Source: Peteryoungia wuzhouensis
Lineage (GTDB): Bacteria; Pseudomonadota; Alphaproteobacteria; Rhizobiales; Rhizobiaceae
Length of the DNA: 64,000 nucleotides
Assembly: GCF_003205195.1 (NCBI RefSeq)
Contig: NZ_QJRY01000008.1
Location: 212,191-276,190, forward strand
Direction: 5' to 3'
The notes beneath the pieces are model-generated. The model saw only the letters and a list, made by a program, of their open reading frames with translations, was not told the DNA's origin and made no database searches. Shown here piece by piece: positions 46,812-56,690 of this stretch. The position numbers and the translations under genes were made by a program. Each line of letters starts with the position of its first letter. The first letter of the stretch is position 1.

Positions 46812-47789
46812 TTGAATAAACTGGATGCGAAATTGCTGATGATCGGCCTCTTGGCCGGTATTACCGCCGCCCTGCTCGTGCTGGGTGCTGCGGCACAGCC
46901 GACGCTTGCCTCCATCCTCTATGCAGCCTCCGCGCTTCCCGTTCTCATTGTCGGCCTCGGCTGGGGCAATACCGCCTCGATCACCGCCATCCTGACGGCT
47001 GCCTTCCTCGGCATGATCAGCATGTCGCCGATGTTCGCCTTCGGCATGGCGATCTTCACGCTTGCGCCCGCCGGCTGGCTCGCCCATCTGTCGAGCCTTG
47101 CGCGTCCGGCATCCGAGATCGGCGGACCCGACCACCTGATGGCCTGGTATCCGCTGTCGGACATCCTGCTGCAGCTCTGCGCCTTCGTCACCTTTGCCGT
47201 CATCGCGCTCGGCGTGATCATCGGCTTCGGCCCTGAATTCACCGACCAGCTGGTCGAAGCGATGACCCAGGCGATGAACAGCCAGGATCCGGCCATGCTG
47301 CCCGATCCGGCCGCGCTCGAGCAGCTGAAACGCACCATGGTCGTGCTTTTGCCGATCATCCAGGGCGGCACCTGGGTGTTGCTGCTGTTCCTGATGTATT
47401 ACGTGGCGCAGCGCATCGTTTCCGCATCGGGCCGGGGCAAGCGCCCGCGCGAAGACATCCCCTCTTCGCTGCGCCTGAACCGCAATGCCGTATTCCTCTT
47501 CCTCGCCGGCATCATCGGCTGCTTCATCGGCGGCGTTCCCGCGATGATTGGCGCCACCGTCTGTGGCACCTTCGGCGCCGGCTTCCTGATGGCAGGTTTC
47601 GCCTCCATGCATCTTCGCACGCGCGGCAAGGACTGGCGCCTGCCGGCCCTCGTGCTCGCTTACCTGTCGACGGTCATGCTGCTGCCGTTGATCATACCCC
47701 TCATCATCGGCCTGTCGGATACCCGCCGGACCGTTGCCCTGACCCCGGCCGCCAAGGCCAAAACCGACACTCCAGACAACACTGATTGA
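46812..47789 (+). CDS. DUF2232 family membrane protein
   Basis: 325 residues from a TTG start with an AGGA site 8 bases upstream; an ATG at 46839 is the alternative. About eight membrane segments. DUF2232 proteins, related to YybS of Bacillus, are often found between rpsR and rplI, and their function is not established. The resemblance to a substrate-binding S component of ECF transporters has been noted for the fold. The C-terminal 25 residues are a charged cytosolic tail. Confidence 0.85.
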   Translation: MNKLDAKLLMIGLLAGITAALLVLGAAAQPTLASILYAASALPVLIVGLGWGNTASITAILTAAFLGMISMSPMFAFGMAIFTLAPAGWLAHLSSLARPASEIGGPDHLMAWYPLSDILLQLCAFVTFAVIALGVIIGFGPEFTDQLVEAMTQAMNSQDPAMLPDPAALEQLKRTMVVLLPIIQGGTWVLLLFLMYYVAQRIVSASGRGKRPREDIPSSLRLNRNAVFLFLAGIIGCFIGGVPAMIGATVCGTFGAGFLMAGFASMHLRTRGKDWRLPALVLAYLSTVMLLPLIIPLIIGLSDTRRTVALTPAAKAKTDTPDNTD

Positions 47790-47809
47790 CCACTGAAAGG
47801 ACCAAAATC

Positions 47810-48388
47810 ATGGACGTCATTCTGCTTGAACGCATCGCCAAGCTCGGCCAGATGGGCGAAACCGTCAAGGTTCGCGACGGCTTCGCTCGTAACTTCCTGC
47901 TGCCGCAGGGCAAGGCGCTGCGCGCCAACGCTGCCAACAAGGCTCGTTTCGAATCCGAGCGCGCCACGCTCGAAGCCCGCAACCTCGAGCGCAAGTCGGA
48001 AGCCCAGAAGGTTGCCGACGTTCTCAACGGCAAGTCCTTCATCGTCGTCCGTTCGGCTGGCGAAACCGGCCAGCTCTACGGTTCGGTTGCTGCCCGTGAC
48101 GTCGTTGAAATCCTGGCTGCCGAAGGCTTCAACATCGGCCGCAACCAGGTCGAGCTGAACACCCCGATCAAGGCCATCGGCCTGCATCAGGTTGTCATCC
48201 ACCTGCATGCCGAAGTCGAAATCTCGGTCGAGCTGAACGTTGCCCGTTCGGCTGAAGAAGCTGAGCGCCAGCTGAAGGGCGAAAGCCTGACCTCGGCCGA
48301 CGCCATCTACGGCATCGACGAAGATGCGCTGCGTCCGGAAGACTTCTTCGATCCGGAAGCCGACATCGACGGCGACGACGACCGCTAA
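47810..48388 (+). CDS. rplI: 50S ribosomal protein L9
   Basis: 192 residues from the ATG at 47810, with an AAAGGA site. [36 protein letters not shown] is the N-terminal L9 domain; a long helix and the C-terminal domain ([18 protein letters not shown]) follow. It carries an acidic rhizobial tail ([17 protein letters not shown]). A strong terminator follows. Confidence 0.97.
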   Translation: MDVILLERIAKLGQMGETVKVRDGFARNFLLPQGKALRANAANKARFESERATLEARNLERKSEAQKVADVLNGKSFIVVRSAGETGQLYGSVAARDVVEILAAEGFNIGRNQVELNTPIKAIGLHQVVIHLHAEVEISVELNVARSAEEAERQLKGESLTSADAIYGIDEDALRPEDFFDPEADIDGDDDR

Positions 48389-48417
48389 TATTTTCCGCCC
48401 TCAAAGGCGGACGAAAG

Positions 48418-48455
48418 AAGCCCGGCCCTGCTCGCGCAGGACCGGGCTTTTTCTT
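48418..48455 (+). terminator. Rho-independent terminator of the rpsF-rplI operon
   Basis: AAGCCCGGCCCTGC (48418-48431) pairs with GCAGGACCGGGCTT (48436-48449) with one mismatch around a 4-base loop, followed by TTTCTTT. It lies 30 bases after rplI and before the convergent emrA stop. Confidence 0.9.
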
Positions 48456-48475
48456 TGCTCACACGTTCGCTGAAG

Positions 48476-49543
48476 TCAGGCCGGATCGAAGCTCTTGTCG
48501 ATCCGAACGACCACCGACATGCCAGGCGTCAGGCTCGCGGCCGCACCCTGGCTCTTGTCGATCGCCACCCGCACGCCGACCCGTTGGGCGATCTTGACGA
48601 AGTTGCCGCTGGCATTGTCGGCCTTGATCACCGAAAACTCCGAGCCGGTCGCTGGCGAGAAGCGCTCGACCTTGCCCTGCAGCACCTGGCGCTCGAGCGC
48701 ATCGACCGTGATCTCCACAGGCTGGCCAACCTTCATGCCGGCGAGCTGTGTTTCCTTGAAGTTGGCAATGATCCAGACATCGGGCGGAACGACCGCCATC
48801 AATTGCGTGCCGGCAGCCACATACTGGCCGACGCGCACGCCGACTTCACCCAGCTTGCCTTCGCGCGGCGCGCGAATTTCCGTGTTGGAAAGGTCGATCC
48901 TGGCCAATTCCACTGCGGCTTCCGCATTGGCCACGGCGGCTTCCAGCGAACTGCGGTTGACGATGATCGTCTGCAGGTCCTGACGACTTACCTCGACCGC
49001 AGCCTTGGCCTGCGCCATTCCGGCACGTGCCCGGTCGAGTGCCGCATGGGCCTGTTCCTGCGCGCTCGTGGCCACAACACCGCTGCGGATCAGGCTGTCC
49101 TGCCGTTCCGCCTGCTGTTGCGCCTGCTGGAGATCAGCATTGACCGCGTCGACAGCGGCTTCGCTGGAGGCGATGCGAGCCTTGGCTGCCATCTCCTGTT
49201 GGCGGGAATTGTCGAGGGATGCTCTCTGCGTGGCGAGCGCCGCTTCGGCCTGGGCGAGCTTCTGGCGATAGGTACGGTCGTCGATCCGGGCGAGCAGCTG
49301 TCCCTTGTCGACGGTCTCATAATCCTTGACCGGGACCTCCACGACATAACCGCTCACCTGAGGGCTGAGCATGGTGACATAGCCCCGGACATAGGCATTG
49401 TCGGTCATCTCGACCGAACTCGCAAAGGGCGGCAGGCGCCAGGCATACAGCACCAGAGAGGTGCCAAGCACGGCGCCAAGGATGATCAGGATGGTGGCGG
49501 GGGTGAATATCTTCTTCAACATGGCGGAGGGTCCGTTCGGCAT
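48476..49543 (-). CDS. emrA: HlyD/EmrA family membrane fusion protein
   Basis: 355 residues. One membrane anchor (ATILIILGAVLGTSLVLYAW, about 15-35), then the lipoyl/beta-barrel domains split by a long coiled coil (about 85-205, rich in Ala, Gln, Arg). Seen: TDNAYVRGYVTMLSPQVSGYV near the start and IRAPREGKLGEVGVRVGQYV before the barrel. It links the MFS pump to an outer membrane channel. The start overlaps the emrB stop as TGATG; order marR-emrB-emrA differs from E. coli emrRAB. Confidence 0.92.
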   Translation of the reverse strand: MPNGPSAMLKKIFTPATILIILGAVLGTSLVLYAWRLPPFASSVEMTDNAYVRGYVTMLSPQVSGYVVEVPVKDYETVDKGQLLARIDDRTYRQKLAQAEAALATQRASLDNSRQQEMAAKARIASSEAAVDAVNADLQQAQQQAERQDSLIRSGVVATSAQEQAHAALDRARAGMAQAKAAVEVSRQDLQTIIVNRSSLEAAVANAEAAVELARIDLSNTEIRAPREGKLGEVGVRVGQYVAAGTQLMAVVPPDVWIIANFKETQLAGMKVGQPVEITVDALERQVLQGKVERFSPATGSEFSVIKADNASGNFVKIAQRVGVRVAIDKSQGAAASLTPGMSVVVRIDKSFDPA

Positions 49544-51201
49544 CAGGATTGGGGGGAAAGCTCGCCCGCGGCGCGGCGGGATGTCCGCAACCAGCGCCAG
49601 GCGAGATGCACGAGCAGCACGGCGAGCGCTGCGGTCGTGACGACGGAGATCAACAGAAAGGTGTCTGTATAGGCGAGGACATAGGCTTCACGCGTCACCT
49701 GCTGGGACAGGAGCGTCAGGCCTTCTGCATTGAGGATGGCCGGATCGGTGATCACCTTGCGATAGGCCGCAGCAAGCTGGCTCACACGCTGGGCCACTTC
49801 CGGCCGGGTCAGAAGGATGTTCTCCACCAGAACGTTCGAGTGAAACTTCTCGCGGATGGTGACGAAGCTGCCGAGCAGCGATGTCATCAGCATAGAGCCG
49901 GTGATCTGGGTGAACAGGAAGATGGCGATGAAGTTGACGACATAGGGCAAGCCCTTCTGCATCGCGCTGCCGAACCCCTTGGCCATGACCGGCGGCAGGA
50001 ACATCGCAGCTCCGAAGGCAATCATGCCCTGGCTCAGATACATCTGTTCCGGCCGCGTGAGGTTGGTTGCCTGGCTGTCGAGATAGGCGCCACCGGCGAT
50101 CAGCGCGAGCGCGATGACATGGGCCGTCTCGACATAACGCGACGACATCAGCGCCATGCAGAAGAGCGCACCGCCAATGGAGGCAAGAAGGACCAGCGAC
50201 CAGAGGACGAATTGCTGATCATTCAGCAAGCCGATCTGCTGGAAGAAGCTGACGGCGGTCGAGGACTGCTCCGAGGACACGGCTCGGAAGACCAGGAGCA
50301 CGGCGGCCATATGCAGATTGTCACGCGAGAAGATCCAGCGGAAATCGAGCATGGGATTGGTCCGGCGAGACTCGATCAGGGCGGTGACGGCGATGAAGCC
50401 GATGGCGCAGATGAGAAGCACGCCCAGCCACCAGGTTTCAAACCACCAATACAGACGACCGAGAGTGAGAAACACCGCAAGGCAGCCGATGCCCACGGCC
50501 ATCAGCAAGTAGGAGACGATGTCCATCCGCTCGATCACCTTCGCGCGCGGCGGTGCTGTCACCGGAAGGGCGAAGATGATTGCCATGGAGACGAGAGCCA
50601 GACCGACTTCCAGCGTGTAGAGGGCATGCCAGCCGTCGATTTCAAGCAGACCAGGCGAAATCATCCTTGCGATCGGCGCGGCCAGGAGCGTGCCCATCAG
50701 GGCGGCGTTCAGACCCTGGCTGAGCTTGCGATGCGCCGGGAAGGCCTCAAGGACGTAGAGAAAGCCGAGCGAGGAGATCGGGGCTCCGGCACAGCCGCTG
50801 ATGAAGCGCACGACAAGGGCGGAATGGAGATCGCTGACAAACAGGTTGAGCAGCGAGGCGAGCACGAAGATCAGGATGCTCCATTCGGCGAAAGGCCGCA
50901 GTCCGTACTGCGCCCTCACCTTGAACAGAGCCAGCGACAGGGTTGCATAGGGCGCCACATAGGCCGCCGACAACCAGGCAGCCTCCGCCGCCGTTGCGGA
51001 GAACTGACCCTGCAGCTGATAGAGATTGGCGTTGACGATGTTCATACCCAGGCCCTGGGTGATGAACATCAAGAGCCCGGAAGCGACGTAGATTGCAGCA
51101 AGCCACAGAGGCTTGGCTGGTGGCGGCGCCGGTGGCGATGCGGGAGCCTGCTCCGCTTCGGTGGGGGCTGTACCGCCCGATTGCTCGACAACCGTGCTCA
51201 T
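49543..51201 (-). CDS. emrB: MFS drug efflux pump, EmrB/DHA2 family
   Basis: 552 residues with about 14 membrane segments, the DHA2 pattern. The opening segments LWLAAIYVASGLLMFITQGLGMNIVNANLYQLQ and LSAAYVAPYATLSLAL are family-like, although the usual motif C is weak. With the EmrA protein it would expel hydrophobic antimicrobials or host compounds. Start overlaps the marR stop (4 bases). Proline/Ala-rich N-terminal tail. Confidence 0.9.
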   Translation of the reverse strand: MSTVVEQSGGTAPTEAEQAPASPPAPPPAKPLWLAAIYVASGLLMFITQGLGMNIVNANLYQLQGQFSATAAEAAWLSAAYVAPYATLSLALFKVRAQYGLRPFAEWSILIFVLASLLNLFVSDLHSALVVRFISGCAGAPISSLGFLYVLEAFPAHRKLSQGLNAALMGTLLAAPIARMISPGLLEIDGWHALYTLEVGLALVSMAIIFALPVTAPPRAKVIERMDIVSYLLMAVGIGCLAVFLTLGRLYWWFETWWLGVLLICAIGFIAVTALIESRRTNPMLDFRWIFSRDNLHMAAVLLVFRAVSSEQSSTAVSFFQQIGLLNDQQFVLWSLVLLASIGGALFCMALMSSRYVETAHVIALALIAGGAYLDSQATNLTRPEQMYLSQGMIAFGAAMFLPPVMAKGFGSAMQKGLPYVVNFIAIFLFTQITGSMLMTSLLGSFVTIREKFHSNVLVENILLTRPEVAQRVSQLAAAYRKVITDPAILNAEGLTLLSQQVTREAYVLAYTDTFLLISVVTTAALAVLLVHLAWRWLRTSRRAAGELSPQS

Positions 51202-51653
51202 GACCGGACCTTTCCGACATCCAGTCGCTGGAGGTTGCGGACGAGGCGGCGAACGACAGACAGGGCGATCTCGATGTCTTCTGCGGAAATGTCTTCGGCG
51301 ATTTGTCCGCGCAGATCGCTGGCCAGCGCATGCATGCCCTTCGACGTCTCACGTCCGCCGGGGGTCATGTCGATGCGCTTGGCGCGCCGGTCGCTGGCGT
51401 CCTCGCTGCGCACGATGAGACCCTGTTTTTCCATGCCATCCAGCACACGCGCGAGTGTGGGCGTTTCGATTTCCAGTTCCTCGGCGAGTTCTTTCTGTGT
51501 CAGCGGGCCACGACGGCTGATTGCGAACAAGGTGCGTGCCCGCGCCAAGGTCAGCCCCTCCTCGCGCACGACCGCATCAAAGAAGGCGCGAAGCTTGCGA
51601 TTGAAGGCCGACATCTCGTCAAAGAGCTGCTCGTTCTGGGATGCACGGGACAT
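51198..51653 (-). CDS. MarR family transcriptional regulator
   Basis: 151 residues with the winged-helix core LARARTLFAISRRGPLTQKELAEELEIETPTLARVLDGMEKQGLIVRSEDASDRRAKRIDMTPGG: the DRRAKRI wing arginines are conserved. First gene of the marR-emrB-emrA operon and probably its repressor, released by a small aromatic or other drug-like ligand. A perfect inverted repeat lies at its promoter. Confidence 0.94.
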   Translation of the reverse strand: MSRASQNEQLFDEMSAFNRKLRAFFDAVVREEGLTLARARTLFAISRRGPLTQKELAEELEIETPTLARVLDGMEKQGLIVRSEDASDRRAKRIDMTPGGRETSKGMHALASDLRGQIAEDISAEDIEIALSVVRRLVRNLQRLDVGKVRS

Positions 51654-51667
51654 CGAATGTACCTCAA

Positions 51668-51704
51668 ATTAATTAGGCTGCTATCTATATTCACCCTAAT
51701 TAAT
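51668..51704. promoter_or_regulatory. Inverted repeat operator at the marR promoter
   Basis: ATTAATTAGG (51668-51677) and CCTAATTAAT (51695-51704) are perfect inverted repeats with a 17-base spacer, 15 bases upstream of the marR ATG (minus strand). Each arm contains TTAATTA, itself near-palindromic, so two MarR dimers could bind. The spacer would hold the -10/-35 region. Confidence 0.65.
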
Positions 51705-51955
51705 AGCCGGCCCAGTTTTTTCAAGTCTTTTGAAGCCATGGCAGCCATGTCGTACAATCATGGGTGCCGCAGCGATTCGTCGGCGAGCCGTCAAGTGCTT
51801 CGCCGGGACGTTCGACAAGTGCCGCCCGAACCACCTGTTGATAACTGGGGACAACCCGAAAAACGTGAGTGGGCGGGAGACGCTTGTTGACTGTGGCGAC
51901 GCGGGTCGCCAAACCCTGATGCCACGCTCCCAACGACGAAGAAATTTGTGACACC

Positions 51956-53461
51956 ATGATCGATGCCGTTCGCAACATTGCGCGCCCGCAGGCGCCTCAG
52001 GCCCCCGAACCGCTCTACCGGGAAGCGCCGAACAATATCGAAGCCGAGCAGGCGCTGCTCGGCGCGCTGCTGGTCAACAACGATGCCTATTACCGGGTCT
52101 CGGACTTTCTGAAAGCCGAACATCTTTACGAGCCGCTGCACCGGAAGATCTTCGAGGTGGCGTCCGAAATCATCCGCATGGGCAAGACGGCAAACCCCGT
52201 CACCATCAAGACCTTCCTGCCGGCCGACCAGAAGGTCGGTGATCTCACGGTTGCGCAATATCTTGCGCGGCTGGCGTCCGAAGCCGTCACAATCATCAAT
52301 GCGGAAGATTATGGTCGCGCTATCTATGATCTGGCGCTGCGCCGCTCGCTGATCCAGATTGGCGAGGACGTCGTCAACATCGCCTATGACGCGCCGCTCG
52401 ACATGCCGCCGCAGGCGCAGATCGAAGACACCGAGCGCCGGCTCTTCGCGCTCGCCGAAAACGGCCGCTACGACGGCGGCTTCCAGTCCTTCTCAGATGC
52501 TGTTGCCCAGGCCGTCGACATGGCGGGTGCCGCCTTCGAGCGCGACGGTAACCTCTCGGGTATCTCGACCGGCATCAGCTCGCTCGATTCGAAGATGGGC
52601 GGGTTGCAGCGCTCCGACTTGATCGTGCTTGCCGGACGTCCGGGTATGGGTAAGACCTCGCTTGCCACGAACATCGCCTGGAACATCGCGGCAGCCTATG
52701 AGCCGGAAGTTCTGCCGGATGGCTCCTTCAAGGCGAAGAACGGCGGCGTCGTCGGCTTCTACTCGCTCGAAATGTCGTCCGAACAGCTTGCCACCCGTAT
52801 CATGTCCGAGCAGACGGAAGTCTCCTCGTCGAAGATCCGTCGTGGTGAGATCACCGAACACGAATTCGAAAAGCTGGTCGGCTTTTCCCAGACCATGCAG
52901 AAGGTGCCGCTGTTCATCGACCAGACCGGTGGCATCTCGATCGCCCAGCTTTCAGCCCGTGCGCGCCGCCTGAAGCGCCAGCGCGGCCTCGATTGCCTGG
53001 TGGTGGACTATATCCAGCTGATGACGGGTGCCGGCAAGGCGGGTGAAAACCGCGTGCAGGAAATCACCCAGATCACCACGGGCCTGAAATCGCTCGGCAA
53101 GGAACTGGCCGTGCCGATCATTGCGCTGTCGCAGCTGTCGCGTCAGGTGGAAAGCCGCGAAGACAAGCGCCCCCAGCTCTCCGACCTTCGCGAATCGGGC
53201 TCGATCGAGCAGGACGCCGACGTCGTGCTCTTCGTGTTCCGCGAAGAATATTACGTGAAGAACCTCGAACCGCGCGATCTCGCCGATCCCAAATATCCGG
53301 AATGGGAAGCGCTGATGGACAAGGTGAAGGGCACAGCCGACGTCATCATCGCCAAGCAGCGTCACGGACCGACCGGCACCGTCAAGCTCGCCTTCCAGTC
53401 GGAATTCACCCGCTTTGCGGATCTGGCCGATCCGAGCTTCATTCAATACGAAGAGCCGTGA
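51956..53461 (+). CDS. dnaB: Replicative DNA helicase
   Basis: 501 residues. N-terminal domain starts REAPNNIEAEQALLGALLVNNDAY; RecA-like C-terminal domain has Walker A AGRPGMGKTSLATN, Walker B DCLVVDYIQLM, and PIIALSQLSRQVESREDKRPQLSDLRESGSIEQDADVV with the sensor and arginine finger. Hexameric 5'-3' helicase of the replisome. No intein or insert. Confidence 0.97.
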   Translation: MIDAVRNIARPQAPQAPEPLYREAPNNIEAEQALLGALLVNNDAYYRVSDFLKAEHLYEPLHRKIFEVASEIIRMGKTANPVTIKTFLPADQKVGDLTVAQYLARLASEAVTIINAEDYGRAIYDLALRRSLIQIGEDVVNIAYDAPLDMPPQAQIEDTERRLFALAENGRYDGGFQSFSDAVAQAVDMAGAAFERDGNLSGISTGISSLDSKMGGLQRSDLIVLAGRPGMGKTSLATNIAWNIAAAYEPEVLPDGSFKAKNGGVVGFYSLEMSSEQLATRIMSEQTEVSSSKIRRGEITEHEFEKLVGFSQTMQKVPLFIDQTGGISIAQLSARARRLKRQRGLDCLVVDYIQLMTGAGKAGENRVQEITQITTGLKSLGKELAVPIIALSQLSRQVESREDKRPQLSDLRESGSIEQDADVVLFVFREEYYVKNLEPRDLADPKYPEWEALMDKVKGTADVIIAKQRHGPTGTVKLAFQSEFTRFADLADPSFIQYEEP

Positions 53462-53467
53462 GATCGA

Positions 53468-53490
53468 GGGCGCCGCGAGGCGCCCTTTCT
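53468..53490 (+). terminator. Terminator of dnaB
   Basis: GGGCGCC (53468-53474), loop GCGA, GGCGCCC (53479-53485), followed by TTTCT. It begins 7 bases after the dnaB stop and serves also the convergent azlD end. Confidence 0.75.
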
Positions 53491-53505
53491 GCATCTGCAT
53501 CTGCG

Positions 53506-53808
53506 TCAGAGGCCGGCAGCGCGCAGAAGCGCCACCGAGACGACGCCGAGCGCTGCTGCCGGCAACAGGGACAGGCGGAGTGCCGCCACGACCACGATCA
53601 CGCATCCAATCGTCTCCGGCCAGCCGGTGGCAAAGGCCGTTGGTGCGACGACGGCCATCAGCACGGCGGGCGGCACGGTGGCCAGCGCTTTTTCGGCGCC
53701 CGCACCGAGTTTGAGGCGACGCACGAGGAACGCGCCGGAGAAGCGGGTGAAGACGGTGGCGGCCATCATGCCGAGGATGGTGGCGAGGGTTGCCGGATCA
53801 AGCGTCAT
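53506..53808 (-). CDS. azlD: AzlD family small membrane protein
   Basis: 100 residues with three or four membrane segments, the AzlD type (FSGAFLVRRLKLGAGAEKALATVPPAVLMAVVAP). Together with AzlC it forms a branched-chain amino acid exporter. Start overlaps azlC stop by ATGA. Confidence 0.9.
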   Translation of the reverse strand: MTLDPATLATILGMMAATVFTRFSGAFLVRRLKLGAGAEKALATVPPAVLMAVVAPTAFATGWPETIGCVIVVVAALRLSLLPAAALGVVSVALLRAAGL

Positions 53809-54506
53809 GCCACCTGCTCCTTCTGCGTAAGCGGGATAAAGGCAGCCCCGAGGCCGGCGAGCGCGCCAGCGGCGATGTACCAGGCGCCGGGCACCAGTGC
53901 GTGGACGGTCAGTGCCGCAACACCACTTGCGGCCAGCACCAGCCCGGTCTCCCTGCCCTTCCAGAATCCCGTCAGCAGTACGATGAAGACCGCCGGGAAG
54001 GCGAAATCCAGGCCATAGACGGCGATGTCGCCGATCAGCGCTCCGAAGAGTGCGCCGGCCAGGCTCGAGGCCACCCAGCCGAGATAGAAGGGCAAGGCAA
54101 GCCCCAGGTAAAAGGCGGGGGTCAAGACCGTCGTCCTCGCCCGCGCCTCCGCCAGGGCCCAGTTCTCATCGGCCATGACGAAGAGCGTCGGCAGCTTCTG
54201 CCAGGGGCGAAAGAGGCCAAGGCTGCGCTCCAGCGAGGCCCCCATCAGGATGTGGCGGAGATTGACAAGCAGGGCCGCGAAGCCGAGCGCCGTCCAGGAG
54301 GCCGGGTGGCTCCACAGATCCATGGCGACGAACTGCGAACCGCCGGCAAAGACGAGCGCGCTCATCAGCACCGTCTCCAGCGGCGACAAGCCATTGCCGG
54401 TCGCCACCGCGCCGAAGACGAAGCCGATGGGGGCCGCAGCGATGATCAAGGGAAGAATGGCGCGAAAGCCGTCGATGGCTTCGCGGCGGAATGCATGTTC
54501 TGTCAT
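53805..54506 (-). CDS. azlC: AzlC family branched-chain amino acid exporter
   Basis: 233 residues, about six to eight membrane segments. Family signatures: LPLIIAAAPIGFVFGAVATG, ETVLMSALVFAGGSQFVAMDLW, LLVNLRHILMGASLE and DENWALAEAR. Acts with AzlD (BrnF/BrnE-like) in export of Leu/Ile/Val or analogues. The AraC-type gene 67 bases upstream on the same strand is the likely regulator. Confidence 0.92.
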   Translation of the reverse strand: MTEHAFRREAIDGFRAILPLIIAAAPIGFVFGAVATGNGLSPLETVLMSALVFAGGSQFVAMDLWSHPASWTALGFAALLVNLRHILMGASLERSLGLFRPWQKLPTLFVMADENWALAEARARTTVLTPAFYLGLALPFYLGWVASSLAGALFGALIGDIAVYGLDFAFPAVFIVLLTGFWKGRETGLVLAASGVAALTVHALVPGAWYIAAGALAGLGAAFIPLTQKEQVA

Positions 54507-54573
54507 GGGACCTCCTGTTGGCGGAGGATCTAGCCGGCTTGGTCGGCGTGGTCTTGAACGAAAGTGACCGAAG

Positions 54574-55437
54574 TCAACCGGCGCGAAAGACGGCGGGCGT
54601 TAGGCCCGTGCGCGCCTTGAACTGACGCGTCAGATGCGCCTGATCGGCAAAGCCGCAGGCCTGGGCGGTGTCGGACGGCGTTGCGCCGCAACGCAGCAGA
54701 TGTCGCGCATGGCGGATGCGCAGGTCCGTCTGGAAGGCATGCGGCGTGATGAAATAGTGCTTGCGAAAGGCGCGGATCATGTGAGCGCGGCTGAGACCGG
54801 CGACCCTGGCCAGGGTTTCCAGGCCCAGTTCCTCGGCGAAATGTTCGGCGATGTAATCGCGCACGCGGCGCATGGCGAGCGGCTCGCCGTAATCGGGCGC
54901 GCGAATGATTTCGCTGCCGTGGCGGGCAAACATGGTGGCGAGCACGGAGTACATGCTCTCCTCGCCCTCCAGCGCGCTCGTGTCCCCATCCTCCAACCGT
55001 CGGTGCGCCACGTTGAAGGCGCGGGCCAGTTCCGGATCGGTGAGCAACTGCCGCCCGAAACTGGGGCTGCCGTGAAAGGCCTTGCCGGTGACGTCCTCGA
55101 TGATCTCCACCAGCAGTTCAGTATCCGGATAGATCATCCGGTACCGGTATCCATCAGGCTCGCCCGGCTGGCCGTCATGCACTTCGCCGGGATTGATCAG
55201 GTAGAGAGCACCTGGCCCGGTAAACTCGCGGGTGCCCCGGATGCTCGCCACCTGGCAGCCCTTCTCGATCGCGCCGATCGAAAAGGTGTCGTGTGAATGG
55301 GGCGAGAATTCGTGGGTGATGAAAGAGGCCGTCAGGCATTCCATCGCGCGGAAACGCCCATCACGCCAGAAGCGCGTCCGCTCGATCCTAGAGACCGGAT
55401 AGGCTTCGGCCGCCTGCTGCTGCGAAACACTGTGCAT
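54574..55437 (-). CDS. AraC family transcriptional regulator
   Basis: 287 residues. The N-terminal cupin (EFSPHSHDTFSIGAIEKG, LYLINPGEVHDGQPGEPDGYRYRMIYP) is the AraC arabinose-binding-like domain; the C-terminal double helix-turn-helix covers LGLETLARVAGLSRAHMIRAFRKHYFITPHAFQ and HLLRCGATPSDTAQACGFADQAHLTRQFKARTGLTPAVFR. This subtype often lies next to azlCD or LysE exporters and senses the amino acid to be exported. Its first codon is 86 bases from the divergent alr start. Confidence 0.93.
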   Translation of the reverse strand: MHSVSQQQAAEAYPVSRIERTRFWRDGRFRAMECLTASFITHEFSPHSHDTFSIGAIEKGCQVASIRGTREFTGPGALYLINPGEVHDGQPGEPDGYRYRMIYPDTELLVEIIEDVTGKAFHGSPSFGRQLLTDPELARAFNVAHRRLEDGDTSALEGEESMYSVLATMFARHGSEIIRAPDYGEPLAMRRVRDYIAEHFAEELGLETLARVAGLSRAHMIRAFRKHYFITPHAFQTDLRIRHARHLLRCGATPSDTAQACGFADQAHLTRQFKARTGLTPAVFRAG

Positions 55438-55523
55438 AGCAGCATAATATCCGGCGGCCGCATTTTCGTCTTGAAGAAAAGTGCTAGGGTCGCTCGATCC
55501 CGCCCTAAAGACGCAAAGTTATC

Positions 55524-56690
55524 ATGACCGACAGATTTGACATCATCGACGCGCCGGACGATTTCCTGGCCGCTCCGCTCCGCCTGACGGTGGACCTTTC
55601 CGCCATCGCCGACAACTGGCGCGACATGGCAAAGCGCTCGGGCAAGGCGCGGACGGCGGCCGTGGTCAAGGCCGATGCCTATGGCCTCGGGATCGAGGAT
55701 GTCGGACAGGTGCTCTACCATGCCGGCGCGCGGGACTTCTTCGTCGCCGTGCCGGCCGAGGGCGTAACCCTCAGGCCGTACGCGCCGGAGGCGCGGATCT
55801 TCGTTCTCTCCGGCATCTGGCCGGGCCAGGAAGAGGTGTTCTTCGACAACGATCTCGTGCCGGTCATCGCATCGGAGGAGCAGCTGGCCTTCTGGATGGC
55901 GCTTCTGTCGGAGCGCGGCCCCTACCCTTGCGCGCTGCATGTCGATACCGGCTTCAACCGGCTCGGCCTGCCGATGGCAGAAGCGATTGCGCTGACCGAC
56001 GACGTCTCGCGCCCGGCGAGCCTTGATCCCGTTCTGGTCATGAGCCACCTCGCCTGCGGCGACGATCCATCGTCGCCGATGAACCGGCAGCAGCTTGAGT
56101 CTTTCCGGCAGGTTAGCGCGGCTTTCGAAGGCGTTGATTCAAGCCTTTCAGCGTCTGCCGGCACCTTCCTCGGTTCGGACTACCACTTCGATCTCACCCG
56201 TCCCGGCATCGCGCTTTATGGCGGCGAAGCGGTCAATGGGGTGAAGAACCCGATGCGCAGCGTCATTAAGGCGGAAGCGCGCATCCTGCAGGTGCGCGAG
56301 GCCAAGGCCGGAGAGACGGTGAGCTATGGCGCCAGCCATACGCTTTCCCGCGACAGCCGGCTGGCGATCGCCTCCGTCGGCTATGCGGACGGCTATCTGC
56401 GCAATCTCTCCGGCGCCGGTATCCCACTTCGGCAGACCGGCCTTGCCGGCGCGCACGGCGTGATCGGCGGCAAGCCGGTGCCCGTCGTCGGCCGTGTGAC
56501 GATGGACCAGACGATCTTTGACGTGACCGATCTTGCACCGAATGCCGTGCGCGGCGGCGATTATATCGAGCTGGTCGGCCCCTCCATGCCGCTCGACGAT
56601 GTGGCGCGGGCAGCCGGCACGATCGGCTACGAAATGCTGACAGGACTGGGTCTGCGCTACGAACGGCTCTATATCGAGGGCGACGACTGA
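55524..56690 (+). CDS. alr: Alanine racemase
   Basis: 388 residues. PLP enzyme giving D-alanine for peptidoglycan. The PLP lysine is Lys49 in VVKADAYGLG; the C-terminal segment has SYGASHTLSRDSRLAIASVGYADGY (catalytic Tyr region) and VGRVTMDQTIFDVTDL. Complete; biosynthetic and catabolic isozymes cannot be told apart, so the symbol is generic. Confidence 0.95.
   Translation: MTDRFDIIDAPDDFLAAPLRLTVDLSAIADNWRDMAKRSGKARTAAVVKADAYGLGIEDVGQVLYHAGARDFFVAVPAEGVTLRPYAPEARIFVLSGIWPGQEEVFFDNDLVPVIASEEQLAFWMALLSERGPYPCALHVDTGFNRLGLPMAEAIALTDDVSRPASLDPVLVMSHLACGDDPSSPMNRQQLESFRQVSAAFEGVDSSLSASAGTFLGSDYHFDLTRPGIALYGGEAVNGVKNPMRSVIKAEARILQVREAKAGETVSYGASHTLSRDSRLAIASVGYADGYLRNLSGAGIPLRQTGLAGAHGVIGGKPVPVVGRVTMDQTIFDVTDLAPNAVRGGDYIELVGPSMPLDDVARAAGTIGYEMLTGLGLRYERLYIEGDD

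Noticed and set aside
49549-51672. A long open frame antisense to the emrB/marR genes
   Set aside because: Low-complexity, charge-rich translation without motifs; a shadow of the real genes.
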